This document shows, piece by piece, positions 41,175 through 55,100 of a stretch of 64,000 bases of DNA (position 1 is its first letter; each line of letters opens with the position of its first letter). The DNA comes from Amblyornis subalaris (lineage: Eukaryota; Chordata; Aves; Passeriformes; Ptilonorhynchidae): contig JACAXG010000025.1 in assembly GCA_018881555.1 (NCBI GenBank), forward strand, positions 1,019,446-1,083,445. The letters are read 5' to 3'. The notes beneath the pieces are model-generated. The model was not told the DNA's origin, searched no databases, and saw only the letters and a program-made list of their open reading frames with translations. The translations under genes and the position numbers were made by a program.

Positions 41175-44100
41175 GATAAAACTTTCACTGATAATTCAAA
41201 TTTTGTCCAGCCCATCATGAGACTATTGGTAGGAAGAATGCTAGTACCATGTCAAAATTTGGCATATAGGAAAACGAATACTCTGGGCAATATACATATT
41301 TTCATTATGCTTATTTGGACTGGCCCTTTGATAGCTGTCTGTGCTTATCCAGAAGGACCAAAATAAAAATGGATATTATCAACTGAGTACTGGTGAGACC
41401 TTCTCTGTACCAACATTGTTCAAAAAGTTCTCATGTATTCAGTCATGATTTTTTTAGACATTCATTGTGTCTGATATCTTGAGCTAGAAATTAGATGCCT
41501 AACCTGTAATGAAAGGCAACAGTAGATGGATGTCTTACTTTTAAGTAGTGGCCTTTACTGGTACTTATAAAATACATCCTCAAACGTAATTATTTCCAAT
41601 TTATTTAAAGACTACTCAGTTCAACAGCAAAGGCTTCCACAGTTAAAGTTTTAACATGAATCACTCATCAAAATTTCCTTCAACCCTTTGACATTTCTTC
41701 TCAACAAACAGTAAGATAAAATTTAGATAATTGAGTATCCTTACCATCAGGATCAGTTTCAGCAATTTGAGCTCCTGTAACCAAAATGTTCTCAATTGTG
41801 TAACAAACAATATCCTAGCTTGTCTCCCTGCATCACTAGAAAGCATTCAGCTCTACTAACGCCTTACATTGAAGAGTTTGTTCTTAAAATCAATATATAT
41901 AACACACAGCCTGTCTGCCCAAACAAAATATGAGACCATAAAAGCTTCATTATTAGTAGTATGCATCAGTATATTTAATCTAAGGGGTCACTGACATATT
42001 TCCTTTAAAAACAATTTGCAGTGCTTATGGAAAATGACACTGAGTTCAAATCTTTTCGGTGTATTTGAAGACCTGGATGAAACAGATCGGCAGGACAGAG
42101 AAATCTTAATTCTTTAACATATTTCACATAGACTATCAAATAATCACCAAATTATAAGGAAAATATGCTATTACCATCCTGACCAGATGCAAACCAATGA
42201 ACTAGAAGTGAAAGCACCCATTTTCTGGTCCTATTCTCCTGCGCTAAGTGACCATATTGCTAATGTATAAAACTGCAAGGGATCTGATGAAATTAATTTC
42301 ATGCTCAGGCTTTCCAATAATTCCTTTCCTGAGAAATCTTTGTAGGCTGAAAAACTCTTCTGAAATTTCACTTAGAGTAGGATTCAATGGTAAAGTGCAA
42401 TTTGAGCTAGTGTTTGCATTCAGGTCAAATACTATCAAACAGTAACTTCACCTAGAAATAGTGATTAACGTTGACTTTGTACTTAACTATGACTCATATG
42501 TAAATAACATGTGTACCTATATAGAAAAAATTAAAATAGTGAGACCATTATTTTAATGACACTATTAACTAGAGGGTATTACCTTCTCTTGAGTTTAGAA
42601 AGATCTGAGTCTGTTCTAAGATGTGGAAATGTAATTTTAGGGAACACTAAGGTTATGAAGCCTCCTGGGCCCCACACCTCAAAAACGGTTACAAGATTCA
42701 TATGTGTGGCTTCAGTTTTGTCATCTGTGAATACACAACCACCAGCCACCCCTTCTGAGCATGACATCAGTGATGGCATCTCTAGCTAAGTATCAAAGCT
42801 TGCTTTTCAGTGAGATACATTTCTAACTTTAGACACTATATCAGCAAGTTCTCTAAAAATATAACATATTTCAAACTCACACAGTATGAATAAAGAAGTA
42901 TAAAGTGTGTATAAAAAGCATAATCATAAAGGAAAAATCTTAAGCTTTGCATTGCTACTTTTGGTGCTATAAACGGTACCAAATTTAGATGGCTTATGGC
43001 CCCCAAAACTGCATTTTCCCCCCAAAATGACCATTATGTCATTTATGCTTATTCATTATTCTAATACTCTCTTGTCCAGACTTAGGAAATACACAACAGC
43101 TTCCTACAGCTAAACTTAGAGTGTGCAGGAGACCAGAGTCACCCTCCCATTCACACATTGTAACTGGCCAACAAAACAGGTCACAGATGCTTTGATAGTG
43201 CATCGGCTGGATCACAAAGTTAGACTGTGGCAAAGTGTTCACTTGAATTCAAGTGTAAAACAGTAGTATGTGTTCACCCAAACCACTAAGACATTACTAT
43301 TATCCAAACTAAAGGTAGTAAGAAATCTTATATGGATTAACTGAGCTTCTGAAGAGCTTCTTAACACTTGTTCTGTCACATTATAGCAGACTACAGCACC
43401 AAGGAAACATTTATTTTTGAAAATCAGAAGGCATAGTACTTTTAACAGTTTACTTTCACATATTTTACTTCCATGATAAGTATCATAAAGGATCACCTCA
43501 GCTGAAAAGACAGAATGTCCCCCTGATATACGAATAGACAGAATGGCTTGTCTGTGCACCCACTCCCTGGGCTCATGGGAATGTTGCTCACAAGTATGCC
43601 TCATTACATTAAGGACAATCTCTTGCATTTCTACTTTTAAGGCATTATTACTATGAAAAGATCAGAAAACGCACACTGCTCTTATTTACACTCTCTTTGG
43701 TGCTAGGTTTGTATCAAAGTCATGGTGAGCTCCATCTCTCATGCTAAAGTAAATCAAACATTTTTAGTGAGTCTCGTAATGCCACATCCTAATCCCTCTA
43801 TGGAAGCTTCTCTCTGGAGACATTTCAAATGTGTTTATTAGGAAGACCATATTTATATCTTCAGGGAAGCCTGTATATAAAATGGAAAAACCTTGTAGGG
43901 CAGATGTTGCAATTGGCTAAAAGATTGAAACTGAGCTTTGTTTTATGCAAACTAGAGCGTGAACATTTATCATGTAACTAGGATTTAAAGGAGCAGAATG
44001 AAAGAATAGAAGGATAAAATTTGAATGCCTCTTTACACCTCTGTGCTACATAATGAAACCATTAAGAATGTAGCAATTGACATTTTATTCTTGCTGGTCA

Positions 44101-44540
44101 ATGACAGGTTTTAAAAGCTACTCAAAAAGCTCGTTCAGCAAACTATATTTAAACTTATTCAATGGCACACACCAACATTCCACCTATGTTAAATGTCATG
44201 AAACTGTACTTTGTCCAGTATAACTAGAATAATCAATCACATTCAGCTAGCATGGCCTGCAGGGCAGTGGGGACTCTGCTCTTGGAACTTAAGGTACACA
44301 TGAATAAAATGCAAAATTCTAACATGTCACAAATGTGTTCAGATAATCTAATCTTATACCCCATATTGCGTGACAGACTGTTGGAACCTTCGCTTTTGGA
44401 AACAGCAATGACCCATTAAACTCAAAAGCCTGGAAAAGAAATTGGATTCTTTGTTAGAGTTTAACAAAACAGGGTAACTTCCTGAGTTTCATCAATCAAT
44501 CCTTTTCCAGATATGCTGGACACACCTATTAGTAACGGCT

Positions 44541-44600
44541 ACCAAAAAAAAATTAAAAACCCCATCAACAAACAAACAAATAAAACCAACCAGAAAACAG
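44541..44600 (+). repeat. A/C-rich tract (CAAA units)
   Basis: A-runs, then ACAAACAAACAAATAAAACC and CAACCAG. It is of the same type as the other A/C tracts. Confidence 0.65.
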
Positions 44601-47391
44601 CTTTCCTACATTTGCGGTCTGGAGTATCCAAATGGCCTGTCACAGCACATTTAGACCCAAGTTCTGAGATCTTGTGTTGTCTTGTTGAGACTATTTTGGG
44701 GTGAGGGAAGAATGAAGAAAAAACAAGGTGAAAAGAAGTGTTTGTCACAAAACAAACACTGTGGACAACATCAGCAAGATTTTGCAGAGTTGCAGCCACA
44801 CACAGGTTTCACTTCAGTGAAAGGAAAAGTGAAAATAAAATGTAGGGTTCTCTGAAGCTATAAGACCTGAGACAGAAAGACCCACGCAACCACTACTAGT
44901 TCAGGGCGAGTTTCATGTTTACTCAATGGAGAAAAGTTAAACATTAACATCAATCAACATACTAGATTGATCACTGTAAACCATATAGAACCATGTAGCT
45001 TCATATTTAGGTCACAGCACCTGCTCTTAACTTCCTATCACTGTTCCTGGCCTTTTGAAAGGCCTTTTCTTCATTGGTGAGATGGAGGGAAAGGAGATTG
45101 TCTTTATTATTCTGTCATCATTCGTCACACCCTAGCTGCATAGGCGGTTGATGCTTTATTTCTTTAGTAATCTAAGCAAAGAGAAAAATCTGTTGTTTCT
45201 GCTTTTGATTTGCCCACAGGTGAAGTACAAAGGGCCAAACTGACACTCAACATTTAAGTCATAGTTATACTGCAAGAGTGTTTACAGTGGCAAGGACAGC
45301 AAGGACCGCCAGCACTCAAAAATCACGGAACTGATGAGAACTGAGTAAACAGTTTGGGGAACACTGGGTCATCCAAAAGTCATTATTTGGCATATCAATA
45401 CATCTCATTACCTCTCATGCACTACTTCAACTCGACATGAAGACAACTGTAGGATACATAGTTCTAATACATGAACAATACAAACAGTTTGGATCATGGG
45501 CCTGCTATTTATTATTTAAGTAAGTCTCAAATCCTCTACCAAAATGTCTTACTGGCTTTTCAGAATTAAAGTCACTTGTGATATTGCTATGGTACAGCAT
45601 AGAACATGAGATTATTTTTCTCTCTTTAAATGCCAATGCTGTGTAAGAAAATTAAGTTTGCAATTATTGTGCTTTAGCATGATGCTACCTGATGGTTTGG
45701 TTTTGTTGGGTGGCATATAACTAAAATTTTTCAGAGGACTGTTTGTTCAGGAGCAGCCCTGACAAAAGCTGAAATGATAACATGAAGTTTGACAGTCAGG
45801 AAGATAAGAAAAGAACATAGGTAATATATATAAAATATATATGCTATATTTTACAATGTACTAAACAGAAAGCATAATGGTTGGGAATAGACATTCTCAG
45901 TATTTATATTCCAACAAAAGAGTCATATTAAAGTCATTTTCATTTCTAATAAAAAAATCATAAATATTAGAGTAGTAACATAGATGACAGAAAAATGACT
46001 TTTGTTGGCCCGTGAGATGATGTTGGTGGTCTGTATTCAAGTCAGAAATACACAGAGCAGAAGGCTCCTTCTAGCACAATTGTTGACCCTTTTTAATTAC
46101 ATACTAAACAATGAAATGGGTACTGTGGATAAAGACTGAAGGACAAGGACCAAGCTATGTGACATTGACATATAAGTCTGTGCTTCAGCTATTTACATTG
46201 AAACTCCTCTACAGAGCCAAGGCTGCCAAGGTCTACCAGTTCAACAAGTAGCACTCAGAAGCAAATAAGAAAATGAAGTAAATAAGATATAATCAGAGTA
46301 AATACAGGAAACAGGACAAGTAAAGCACTATGTATTCCAAGTTTCTTGGTGTTTTAAACTGTGAAAAATGTCAAAGAAACTTTCACTTCCATCTGATTTC
46401 TGTAATTTTCACCTTTAACCCTATTATTATGAATATCTTGCAGAAAAATTGAGAATACCCGATAAGAATCACAGAAATGAAATTTTTCTACCAGTGTACA
46501 CTAAAAATAGGTCTAAAAGTAGGCAAAACTTTTGGTTAAAAAAGTGAAGATACACTACTGAGAATAAACTTATTTGGCTTTTGACATATTTTAATTCACT
46601 GAGTCGGACAGATGAGGGAGCTATATTCCATAATTTAAAGCTGGACAGTGCTTTTAACATACAGTTTATATATAGAAAAAGTGTGAAGGACCATTACTCC
46701 ATGGGAAAAATATATAGCTGTATTACAGAGAAAATTATTGTTCTTTCTAGTTTCAGCAAGATACATTTCGTCACACAACCCTTCAGTTCTGCAAGCCTGC
46801 ACAGGAATATAAAAGAGTAGACTTTAGCAAACTGGCCACCATTCCTCAACCTGTTCCTGAAAGAATACGATGACATGACAGTCTTGGAACAAAATGCACA
46901 GAAGAGCAGGGGGAAGANATACTCATACCCTACAGGACACTAATTTAGATCATAAAGACAAACTTTAATTACCTATGGAATGGCCCCTATAAAGAGCATA
47001 ATAACCTCACCTTTGCTTGAGGTAGTGGATGCCCTCTTCTTACAGGTTTATATGCTTGCATTTTTGTCCTCCCCCAAAACTCTGTATCTATCAGCTCTTC
47101 AAGTTATTAATTTTTAGGGTCTGTCATGAAAAATAAAGCTGCCTTTGACTAAATAAAATATTTCTTGCCAGTTCAAATACTAACAGTACTTTATCTTTAC
47201 AAAAAAAAGAAAATGAAGGCATTTGCTAGATTGCCAGTAAAAATTCCTTAAAAGCTTATTAAATACTATCTTTATGGAAAGCTTTGGGATCATTATAGGT
47301 TCACACCAACATACTCCATTTTGAACAGATAATTATGTACTATATACTTCATATCATATGCTGTCTGTTTTCAGTCCAATTCAGTATGCTC

Positions 47392-47405
47392 TTTTTTTTT
47401 TTTTT
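47392..47405 (+). repeat. T14 homopolymer
   Basis: Fourteen T are followed by CCC. Confidence 0.9.
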
Positions 47406-49479
47406 CCCAAGGGAGCAGCAGATAAGCCATTCTGGCATTGAAAGAACCAGATTCTTAGCTGAAATATTCTATAGAAGTCGTGTGCTACCCTTGGCAGAAG
47501 TACGTATCAGTCCATATTGCAGAGACTGACTTTATTCTTTTATCTGAAACTGCCCTCTGCAACTGTGCAGATCTTACATAGCTAAGGAGCTAGTCCCCCT
47601 TTTCTTTACACTCAGTGAACTCGCCAGTTTCGGATTTTTGTTTTCTTTTAAAATATCTGAAGAGAAAGAGGACTTATTCTCTTGTTAAATTGCTAGTTGT
47701 TTAGCTGGGTGACAAATGCATCTTTTTAATATCTTTTTCCTCGTTTCATTTGTGTTTATTATATGAGTATTCAGGTCATATTGCAGTTGCCATTACTTTG
47801 GGAAAATCTTCAAAGAAAAAGGAAAATCAGGTGCTTGCCTTATTATGAGTCGTGATCCACACGTTTTCATCTCAAATTTTTCTTTTACACAACTGATCTT
47901 TCTTTCCATTGTATTGAAAAAGAGTATCATCTTTTAAAATGCTCTCTCAAGGGAATCTGAACCCTTGAATGTATTGTGTATCAGCCTAGCAAGAGACCCT
48001 TAAATTTACTCAACTCAAACTCTCATGGGGGGAATTAAACAATTAATACANAATATTTTATTTAATACAAAAGTCTGCATAGTATAGAAGTCAAGTAGCA
48101 CCTGACTAACTCTCAGAAAATGTTACCTTCTCTTTATGCTAACACTCAAACATGTGTAGGAATGATATTCTGTCTATTATTACCTGGATCCAAGAGTAGT
48201 CAAAAAGTCCAAAGATTGCATTCCTGGGCCATTGACAGATTTCTATTTCTTCTGTTTCTCAACCCACAAGTACCAGTGAGTTCAATTTAAAATCTTACCA
48301 ATTACAGCAGATGCTATCTGAACTGCCTTCCAGTCAATATCCTTCATTCTAGGGTTCAATTTTGTATCTACAGAGTATAGACAATCCCAAGAAGTTAGAG
48401 CAGCCTCAGGCTGCATTTCCAAGGATGTGGCTAACTTCTCAGAATAATTTTATTTACCTTTCTTTGAACTATTTCAATAATCCAATATTTTGATTCCAAA
48501 TAAAAGTTAGTTTTCTACATTTATAGTTTCTTTTCATTATCAACTTCGCTTGCCTTTTAAAAGTGAACAAATGCAGCAGAATGTGATTCAAAAGAAAAAT
48601 AGTGATTGCATGAGTTCCCTGTGCAGTCTTTCCACTATATAAATATCCTCAACTTCAAAAGCTTTTCCCAGCACAGCTAAGCTAAATCTTTCAAGCTGCA
48701 GATCTTGTCTTTTTGGACATAGGGATGGGTTTATTTGTTTCCTTTGTTCCATCATATTTCACATATGTAAACAGTTGGGGTTCCTTTCAGTGCTGTAGAT
48801 TAACAAACTCGGTTTGCTGTATCTTCAGAAGTCATGCTTCCCTACCTCTAATTATATTTAACCTCTCTCATCTCAACTACCTTTAGCTCATCCACTTCTG
48901 ATGTTCTGGAGCCCTTACCAGCCTGCAATGTCTGCAAATTGAAGTGGACTTTTCAAACCATTAATGAACTAAGATGGATAGATTATTCATATATTATTAA
49001 TAATAAGGCATGTTAACTTCTCATCTGACTAGATAAGGGATCATTATGCATATAACCAAAATTTTCATCTGTAATGAATTTGCAAATTAGTGTCATTTTC
49101 AGTGACCTTGAGATTGTGCAAATTCTAATATTCTATTGCAGTTTAAAAAGCTTCATGTGAAAAAAATCTACCATAATGAGATCTTTTTTTCCCCCTCCTT
49201 CAGCCCTTGAATGACAGTATAAGTTTAGGATCAAATGACAGCTTAGTTGAGTTTCAGAGTTTGTTGGATTTGGTGATTTTCCTCTGTACTTAAACACTTA
49301 CATATGCACTGTGGAGTTTCCATATGATATATGTATATACTTGCCTCTCTAAGCCAATAATGTGTTCTTAATCAAACTCCCAATGACAGCTAAAGAATTT
49401 GACACATTTGAAGTATTTTTCAATATGCATTCTGTTTTCTGTAAACGTTTCTTGGCTATTTATGTATTTTAGTTAATTT

Positions 49480-49700
49480 TCATTGTTATTTGTTATTTAG
49501 TCTTGATGCAAGTAATTGGTCTCATCAGTCACATGGAATGGCTGTAAGCTGCGTATCTTAACGGCTGCGACTTTGAAAACCGGCGTGTAATGAATAACCA
49601 GTAGTAAATGTTGATGAGTGAGGACCTGCTGAATTATTGCATAAACATGTTGCATTTGAAACAAATATGGGAATTCCTAAGGGCTAGCTATTTTTAAAGT
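49480..49700. promoter_or_regulatory. Candidate conserved block with retained CpGs
   Basis: Five CpGs fall within 49551-49586 (GCGTATC, AACGGCTGCGAC, ACCGGCGTG) in an otherwise CpG-poor intron. They are surrounded by AAGTAATTGG, TAATGAATAA and GACTAATTG homeodomain-type cores. This is suggestive of selection, but conservation is untested. Confidence 0.3.
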
Positions 49701-50390
49701 ATTGCTACTAATGTCTTCTGGTGACTAATTGAAAATATTCAAACCCAGAGCTAAAATACCATGACTGAGCCATCCAGATAGTTGGATTTTGAATTCATAC
49801 TTTCAAATAGTAACCTTCAAGCAGCTTCCCCTAGCTCTAACACCTGTGCTATCAATATTAAAAAACATAAGATTCTAGAAAGTATTGCAGCTGCTTTAGT
49901 AAATGAACAAGTAGTTAATTAAAATATAACAATTTAGAAAGATTCATTGATAAAAGTATCACTAATCTGAAGCATACTACTTCCAGCCTTGAGTTTCTGA
50001 TGCAAGTTTGAATACCATTCTAGCTATCACAATCAAAATCTGGTTCTTTAGGTTTGAACAACTCAAAGATTAACATGGACATTTACTACTTAGCTATGCA
50101 AATCATACTTTATTGTGAATAAGGGACAAATATGAAAAAAACAAAGGTAGTGTTCCAGTAAGACCTAAATTCTAAGTATACTTTTCCCATTACTCATAGG
50201 AGGTAAGATTAAAATGAATATTCTAGCATTCCAGACAAGTATAATAATGGATCTCACTTTTTTTTCTCCTACACCTTAGCTTGCGTCTACTCACTTTAGT
50301 GAGGGTGACAAAACTCTTGTTAAGTTTTACAGGTACAGGAACAGACCCAGTTTTTTGCAAATGTCACTTAGACCAACTAGAGGAAAGAGG

Positions 50391-50430
50391 AAAAACAACA
50401 CTAGACAAAACCCCCCAAAACCTACCAACC
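50391..50430 (+). repeat. A/C-rich tract
   Basis: This tract contains AAAAACAACACTAG, ACAAAACCCCCCAAAACC and TACCAACC units. Confidence 0.55.
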
Positions 50431-50689
50431 TCAGAGTACTCTCAGGCATGCATTGAATAAGTATCAGAACAAGTGATTGTTGGCTGGGGCTTAAGTTGTA
50501 ATTTTTGTCTCATGATAAGCTTCTTTATTTCATGCTCTGTACAATCAATATAGGGGAGCTAAACACTTTGTATTTTAATCTTTGCTGGCAGACAAACAGT
50601 AAGCCACATCTAAGGACAGAAGTGTACTGAGCAAAACCTCAAAGCTATTTTGAAAAATAGTTAGGCTTACCTTCTAGTTTTATATGCAG

Positions 50690-50729
50690 GGAAAAAAAAA
50701 AAAAGAAAAAGAAAAGGAAAAAAAAATAA
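50690..50729 (+). repeat. A-rich GAAA purine tract
   Basis: About 40 bases of A with scattered G form an uninterrupted purine tract. Confidence 0.85.
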
Positions 50730-52130
50730 TCAGAATAGGGAGCTATAACAAAAAATTTAAGTCTCCCTCTCTTTTCTATAACCCTGCTCCAGGGGGTAAG
50801 TCAGTCATTCAAAAATTAGCCAAGTGAGGTCAGGGTTCAAAAGGATTTTAAAAGTTGTCATGTCCAGACCTTGTTGATGCGGGTGTTGCTGCATATACAC
50901 AGGTTGTTTGCTTTGAGTTGTTTTAGATTTCTCAAGTAACAGAAATTCCAGCTTGCCTAAAACTGTTATTTTGTGGTCTAGCAGATGTCAAAAAACACTT
51001 CTAGCCATATCCACTGTTGGAATAAAGTGATGGGAAAAGAACATCTCGGAGCATGAGAGTTGAGAAAAGCAGATTTGAATGAAAAAGAAAAGTGATAAAA
51101 TATACTGGATGTTAGAAATAGGAACACATACCAGGAAGAATGAGAATTAATGAAATATTTCCATAAACAAACTGTAAAATCCCATAAGGGAGAACTTACA
51201 CATGGGAAACAAGAAAGCTGTTCTTATCTCATGAAGTCTTTGTTAAAGATGAGATTCAATAGAGAATTCCAGGCATTCATGAATACCAAAGCATATAATT
51301 TTTTTGCAACATTGCCTGTATATTTAGACAGAGAATTTATAGCAAGCTCCAGGCAACACAGTCAAAGTGGGGTGAAAAAAAATAAATTCAGAATTGCTCT
51401 GATTTCTCTTTGCTCCAGGTATGAACACTTATCATTGTCCTTTCTGTTATACAATTTCAGTCCTTTACAAATTCAGAAGAGATGATCCAATGCAAAAGCA
51501 GAAATTAATTGCTATTTTCCAGCAAATAGTACTTTGGGATTCCTTATCATGAAGTTGATTATCTGAGGAGTGGAGTCTTTAAAACTTCTGCTAAACAAAA
51601 AAAGCTGTCTCCACAATTGGGTGCTTCTTGATATTCAGTGCAAACGGGTACATTTTTTTTAAATTTTAAGTTTTAGTAATGTGTGAAATCATGTTTTAAA
51701 TACAAAACAGACTTCATGACTACATTTTCTCATCAAATATAGCAAGAATTCAACTCTATGCCTGCATGTTATTTTTATGGTATGTTTGTTCCATTGAAAA
51801 CAGATCTAAAAATATAGTGTCTGTAAAAGGCAGCAGAGTGAGATGCAACTATGTTAATTGAAACACAAAAAGAACTCATGTATTTGGTTTAAGTAATACA
51901 CTTTCATGGATAATATATTTCTCATCTTAAGTAATAAATTTTTGTGGATAATATATTTAATTATTGTAGTAATATATGCCGAATGCTGCTTTCCCTGCAC
52001 CGTGTTTAGTTATCACAGAGCTATAAAGGCATCCTTAATCCAGTTTAAAAAGGCTCTGTTAGAGAACTGGATTTGTAAAAAGAAAGCCAAGGAATTAGAT
52101 CGAGGTACATGACATTCTGAATGGAATAAT

Positions 52131-52178
52131 AATTAAAAAACCAACAAAACAATTGAACAACAACAACAAAAAAAACCT
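52131..52178 (+). repeat. A/C-rich tract (CAA units)
   Basis: AACCAACAAAACAATTG is followed by AACAACAACAACA and an A-run. Confidence 0.7.
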
Positions 52179-55100
52179 AGGAGACAGCTGTGGCAAGTGT
52201 AATTTTAGCTACTTTGGGGAATGGCCCAGAAATGAGTTTCAAGTGGGATTATGAGAGTGTCATGGGGCAGAGGGAAGGTTGGCTCAAAGATTAGTCATTA
52301 GTTCAAATGGCTTTTAGTAGCTGGTGATGAAAAAGCTGTGCTTGTCTAACAGTCTGGATTATTCAGCTTGTAAATGTGACATAATTATCCAGTGGACTAC
52401 AATCTCCAAGAAAAAAAATAAATTATATTACTCTCTCTATTAAGAATTTGTGGCTTGTCTCTGAACAAGGACAAAAGATCAATGAGGATTATGAACCTCC
52501 CCATGCCCATAAAATTATATGACAAAATTAAAGAGATGATTTGATACTCTTGTGTACATAACATTCATGCATCACTTAATTTTTTAACATGGAATGACTG
52601 TGTCTGTCCCTGAACAGGTCTAATTCCAAATCTCTATCAGCCATTGGGTAGAGGATCGTTATTTTCCTCAGAAAAAGGGAAGTAAAAATCTAAAATATCA
52701 CAAAATAACACTGGACTTTTTTCAAAGTAAGAGATACTTTTCTTCTTTTGTTTATGTTCTCTTCCCTTTTCTCCAATTATCAATACAAGTCTATCTTATT
52801 TTTAAAATGAAAATTCTATCTGTACATCCATTGAAATGGAGAGAATATTTTCACTTTCACATTTTCACAAAATGAGCTACAATAATTTATTATCTCCTTA
52901 GCACAGTTCTGACTGATCTCAAAAGGAGCAAAATATTGTGTTCGTGAGACACAGAAGGCACTGAAAACTACTGCTAGCTAAATAATGTACTGCAATTGCA
53001 TGTGCAATTTTATAGCACATGTTCAAACTCGTACTTAACTACCTTCAGCACTGTAAAGGCCTGCATGAACATTTTTATTCAATAAAAACACAGCATTTTG
53101 TAGTTAAAGTGCATGATACTATTTATCCACTTGGAGCAATTTTTTAAGTTAAAACTGAATACTAACATGAACATGTTTCCTAGGCAGAAAAGTAACTATC
53201 TGTAAGACAGCTTAAAACAATGAAATGCTGTTCAGATGCTCACATAAATGAGTACACAGCCAGCCTAGGAAAGGTCAGATGTAGTTAGAGTACAATCCAC
53301 AAAGCGTAGTTTGTTTCAGCAAGATTTGGTGTGTTTGACTCAAATATTTGACTGGCTCGTTAGCTTTAGTGCAAATGCAAGGACAAGCCTTTGTGTTTAA
53401 ATAACCAAGGAAGATGCACAGCCTAGTTTCTCATAGATATTCCTTATTTATATAATTACCCCAGACTTACTGGTGCATTTTCTTAAGTAATAAGGTAACT
53501 TGTTCAGATCTCAAATCTAAGCACATACTCTGAGCACTTGAGCACATAACACATTTCCTTAAATGATGATAAGGCAATGATATTGTTCTGGTGAAACCAT
53601 ATCTTCTTGAATCCTTGTATGCTTAAAGAATGGAGTGATTTTCAACATACAGTTTTTAACCTACAGCCCATACAGAAATACGAAATGGCAAAATTTTTAA
53701 ATTAAGAAGAAAATACCAACAAAAATTTGAAAATAAATGTGAAACACAAATCTATTGACAGCTATGTTACAGAAGGCTGAAGTCTTCCACTGAGGGCTTC
53801 AAGTACAAATACTAGTAACAAACACAATTTTTTAGTCTATTTTTGACAATCATTTTTCCATCATAGAAAGGAATATTTTGATCATTCCTGCAGTAAGTCA
53901 CATGTATAGTGTCATATTGGTGCTGTCATATGATACAATTCAGTTCCCCTAGCCAGAGAATTGCCATGATGCTACACACCTTTGTCAAACAACAATTCAT
54001 TATGTACTGTAGAAAACTTAACTCTTAAGGGTGATGACTTCCCAAGTATAGAATGCAGTTCACTTTGTAACTGTCACTCACCCTGTAGAGATCAGGAGAT
54101 ATATGGCTTTGTTTAATCAAACAAAGTTATTTATAGTAAACTTTGAAATGGGAAAGAAAGAGTTTATCTTTAGTCAATGTAGCTTAAATTTAAAATGACA
54201 AAACTCATTCACAAAGAAGACTTTTATATGGAAATTCTCAAATCTTCTGCTTGTAAAGTTACTAAAATAGAAACAGATTCAGTAACCATTTATACCATCT
54301 AGCTTCTTACTCTCTCTACAATATGCATAAAACTACAGGAATACTCTGATGCTCCTTTTCTTCTTAATTTGCATAATCTCACCAATTGTTCCAGGATGAG
54401 TTCTTGGTTTACAGGAGTAAAACAAACAAGCAAAAATCATCAGAAGTATCAGTACATTCACTGAAGGATTTGAGAATCGTCTGACCAGGACCTTTTTTAT
54501 CATTAGATCATTTAGGGATCTGGCAGGGGTTATTTGCAAGTTTCCAATCCCCCCAGTTCCCTCTTTCCCCATTAGCAAAAATTCTCACCTTAGGGTGAGT
54601 GTCCTAATTTCTGCCATGCCTAATGTAGAAGAAAATCTCGAATATGGTATTCTATGGTACTGAATATCTTAACTACCGTTATTAGTTATTCTGCAGTGGA
54701 TTTCCCTTGCTTCAAGCCTTCCCCCACATTTTCTTTCAGAAGCATGCACAGTTTTCAAGTTTCTACTCTATAGAAAAGCCCCTCCACAGGGAGCTTTCTG
54801 AAATGAGAACATTGCAGGACAAATACACTGTTTTCTTAGCTAAAAGATCTATGTTTTTCTCAGGAATAATCTCTTTGGATTTTTGCTTTCCTCCTGATAA
54901 TGCCTTCTTATATTGTAGCACCATTTCTGAGTCTAGATTTTTGTCAGCTTGACCTTTCCAGCTTAGTGGGTCCAACTGTTTTTGTAATAAATCACTTGGC
55001 TTTTCAACAGCTTCCTTACTTACAAGGCTTTCACTGCCGGTATTAAAAGTTGAAGAAGGTCAGTCTGAACCATTGGTTCTCAATACTAAATCACACAATG

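Noticed and set aside
43239..43628. 129-codon minus-strand frame in intron 2
   Set aside because: There is no recognisable motif, no supporting splice or promoter context, and the composition matches the surrounding intron.
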